34,850 nt of DNA from Acidaminococcaceae bacterium (lineage in GTDB: Bacteria; Bacillota; Negativicutes; Acidaminococcales; Acidaminococcaceae), in the NCBI GenBank assembly GCA_017554485.1, contig JAFZIG010000085.1:1-34850 (forward strand), read 5' to 3'. This document shows, piece after piece, positions 33,537-34,850 of the stretch. How positions within the stretch are numbered: position 1 is the stretch's first letter; each line of letters starts with the position of its first letter. The notes under the pieces were generated by a model. It had not been told where the DNA came from. It was given only the letters and a program-made list of their open reading frames with translations, and did not search any database. The position numbers and the translations under genes are program-made.

Positions 33537-34211
33537 ATGTCTGCAGAATTCAAATTCATCCACCATGCCTGCTTCACCGTTACCGCCGGGGGCGAAACGC
33601 TGATCTGCGATCCGTTTATCGACGGCAATCCCATCAATGTTTCCGTAAAAGACCTGAAAGTGGATTACATCTTTGTTTCCCATGCCCACGGCGATCATCT
33701 GGGCTGCGCCTATGAACTGGCGAAACAGTGCGACGCCCTGATCATCACCACGGCAGAAATCGCCGGTCAGGCGTCGGAAAACGGCTGCAAGGCCCACGCT
33801 ATGCACGTAGGGGGCACATATCAATTCCCCTTCGGTAAAGTCCGTCTGACCCCCGCTTTCCACGGCAGCGGCATCGCCGGCGGCCATGCCTGCGGTTTCA
33901 TCATTGATTTCCACGGTGTGAAGTTCTATTTTGCAGGCGATACTTCCCTGTTTGGCGACATGCAGCTGCTGCAGGAACTGGATCCCTTCAAATACGCGCT
34001 GCTGCCCATCGGCGGAAACTTCACCATGGATCCCCATGACGCCGCCAAAGCTGCCGCGTTCTTAAAGGCACCGGTGGTAATCCCCATCCACTACAACACC
34101 TGGCCCGTCATCGCCCAGGATCCGGAAGCCTATAAGGCCGATGTTGAAAAGAATGTACCGGGAACAAAAGTCATCCTGGTAGACCCGGGCGACACCCTGG
34201 AATGGGACTGA
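33537..34211 (+). CDS. Metal-dependent hydrolase, UPF0173 (metallo-beta-lactamase fold)
   Basis: A 224-residue cytosolic hydrolase of the UPF0173 family. The metal site is seen as HAHGDH at 49-54, followed by downstream ligands in GGHACGFIIDF, YFAGDTSLFGDM and VVIPIHYNTWP. No signal peptide. Members are widely conserved, but their substrate is not established. AAGGAGGA lies six bases before the ATG. It is a single-gene unit with its own promoter and a strong terminator, divergent from the glucosaminidase gene. Confidence 0.95.
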   Translation: MSAEFKFIHHACFTVTAGGETLICDPFIDGNPINVSVKDLKVDYIFVSHAHGDHLGCAYELAKQCDALIITTAEIAGQASENGCKAHAMHVGGTYQFPFGKVRLTPAFHGSGIAGGHACGFIIDFHGVKFYFAGDTSLFGDMQLLQELDPFKYALLPIGGNFTMDPHDAAKAAAFLKAPVVIPIHYNTWPVIAQDPEAYKADVEKNVPGTKVILVDPGDTLEWD

Positions 34212-34251
34212 CGTAACCCGATCAAACTGAATAACCAAAGTGTTTGCCTCC

Positions 34252-34300
34252 TGCCCCGGTTGAACCGGGGCATTAACGCTAAAACCGCATAAAATTGCGG
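34252..34300 (+). repeat. Two hairpins preceding the UPF0173 terminator
   Basis: TGCCCCGGT/ACCGGGGCA (9-bp perfect stem, 3-base loop, 34252-34272) and CCGCA/TGCGG (34285-34300). The second shares bases 34298-34300 with the terminator stem, so the two cannot both form fully. Confidence 0.55.
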
Positions 34301-34334
34301 GGGCAACTGAGTGAACTCAGTTACCCCCGTTTTT
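34298..34334 (+). terminator. Strong terminator after the UPF0173 gene
   Basis: CGGGGG-c-AACTGAG pairs with CTCAGTT-a-CCCCCG (13 pairs with one internal mismatch, 4-base loop), followed by six T. The gap 34212-34428 holds only these structures. Confidence 0.92.
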
Positions 34335-34428
34335 TATATGTTTCGTTATGTTTCTGTTTTCTGTTGACATTGCCTGCTGCTATAGCTGCTTTTATTCCGC
34401 TAACGGCAACGTTGATCCCGGTTCTGTC

Positions 34429-34850
34429 TCAGCCGGCTTCCTCCGTCTTTTTCCGTTTCTTCAGCACTTTCATAAGAATTGGTGAGAAAGAAGACAGGAT
34501 GCACATCGCTATCAGGATCCAGCAAATCGGAGTACTGAAGAGGATGCTGATATCATTGCCGGACAGGGTCAGGCTGCGGCGCAGGCCCCGCTCTCCAATT
34601 GGTCCCAGGATCAGCGCCAGCACAACCGCTGCCGTGTTCAAGTCCAGTTTCCGCATCAGGTAACCGAAAAAGCCGAACAGGAACATGATGCCCACTTCCA
34701 CAAAGCTGTTGTTGATGGCAAAAGAACCTACCACGCACAGCACAAACACGCAGGGGATCAGGATGGCATCGGACAGACGGGAGATATGAGCGAACAGGCG
34801 GCAGCCTCCCAGACCGATCAGCAGCATGAAGAACTGCGTGACTACGAAGC
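34429..34850 (-). CDS. Tripartite tricarboxylate transporter TctA, C-terminal part (cut by window edge)
   Basis: Large membrane subunit of a TctABC-type secondary carboxylate transporter. About 140 C-terminal codons are visible; the frame stays open to the right edge (FVVTQFF immediately before LLIGLGGCRLFA), so the internal ATG at 34827 is not the start. Four hydrophobic segments are seen, with the family-typical NNSFVEVGIMFLFGFFGYLMRKLDLNTA and VVLALILGPIGERGLRRSL, and a lysine-rich cytoplasmic tail. The substrate (citrate or another carboxylate) cannot be told from this part; the TctB and TctC partners would lie outside the window. Confidence 0.88.
   Translation of the reverse strand, partial: FVVTQFFMLLIGLGGCRLFAHISRLSDAILIPCVFVLCVVGSFAINNSFVEVGIMFLFGFFGYLMRKLDLNTAAVVLALILGPIGERGLRRSLTLSGNDISILFSTPICWILIAMCILSSFSPILMKVLKKRKKTEEAG

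Noticed and set aside
1..34850. CRISPR arrays, tRNA or rRNA genes, insertion sequences, prophage genes
   Set aside because: No spaced direct repeats, tRNA-like cloverleaf, transposase or integrase motif was recognised; RNA gene detection by eye is limited, so a tRNAscan/Infernal run would be decisive.

Overview
The window is a compact, moderately GC-rich bacterial chromosome segment carrying mostly core genes. Almost everything is read from the minus strand; only rpsT, a small DUF1858 gene and a UPF0173 hydrolase are on the plus strand. The conserved order rpsT / lepA-hemW-...-hrcA-grpE-dnaK-dnaJ, sigma-A-type promoters, strong Shine-Dalgarno sites, a CIRCE/HrcA system, and the divisome genes sbp and DUF881 (ylxW-like) next to ftsQ and ftsZ all point to Bacillota. 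The meso-diaminopimelate-type MurE (DNPR motif), the gene complement and a neighbouring TctA-type carboxylate transporter fit the Negativicutes, perhaps an Acidaminococcus/Phascolarctobacterium relative. That placement is inference; no 16S or other marker was available to test it.

Layout. (1) 1-4366: class I heat-shock operon hrcA-grpE-dnaK-dnaJ (dnaJ cut by the left edge), with a near-consensus promoter and a perfect CIRCE operator at 4295-4321. (2) 4468-8202: a two-gene cassette with a permease and a lone hydantoinase/oxoprolinase A-type protein, closed by a terminator. It sits between hemW and hrcA, genes that are usually neighbours. (3) 8255-11782: lepA-hemW on the minus strand, divergent from rpsT, which starts with UUG. 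(4) 11856-26870: the division and cell-wall (dcw) cluster, read mraZ-rsmH-ftsL-murE-murF-mraY-murD-murG-murC-ddl-ftsQ-DUF881-sbp-ftsZ-nrdR. It starts at a promoter with phased MraZ-binding repeats. The slots where ftsI/spoVD, ftsW/spoVE, murB and ftsA are often found hold no such genes. (5) 26874-28694: a regulatory and small-gene zone with inverted repeats, a DUF1858 gene behind a leader of three hairpins, a secreted protein of unknown function, and an overlooked 27-codon ORF encoding a signal-peptide-like product. (6) 28695-32182: a folate/pterin operon trmL-queD-like-folE2-folP-folK without folB; the QueD-like protein has a CExxHGH motif. (7) 32233-34850: a secreted glucosaminidase, a metallo-beta-lactamase-fold hydrolase, and the C-terminal part of a TctA permease running off the right edge.

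Together these regions encode protein folding and its HrcA feedback loop, translation factors, lipid II precursor synthesis and Z-ring assembly, and tetrahydrofolate synthesis. I saw no rRNA or tRNA genes, insertion sequences, prophage genes or CRISPR arrays, and no clear defence system. The points most worth following are the FolB replacement candidate, the structured DUF1858 leader, the tiny secreted-peptide ORF, the incomplete dcw cluster and the inserted hydantoinase cassette.
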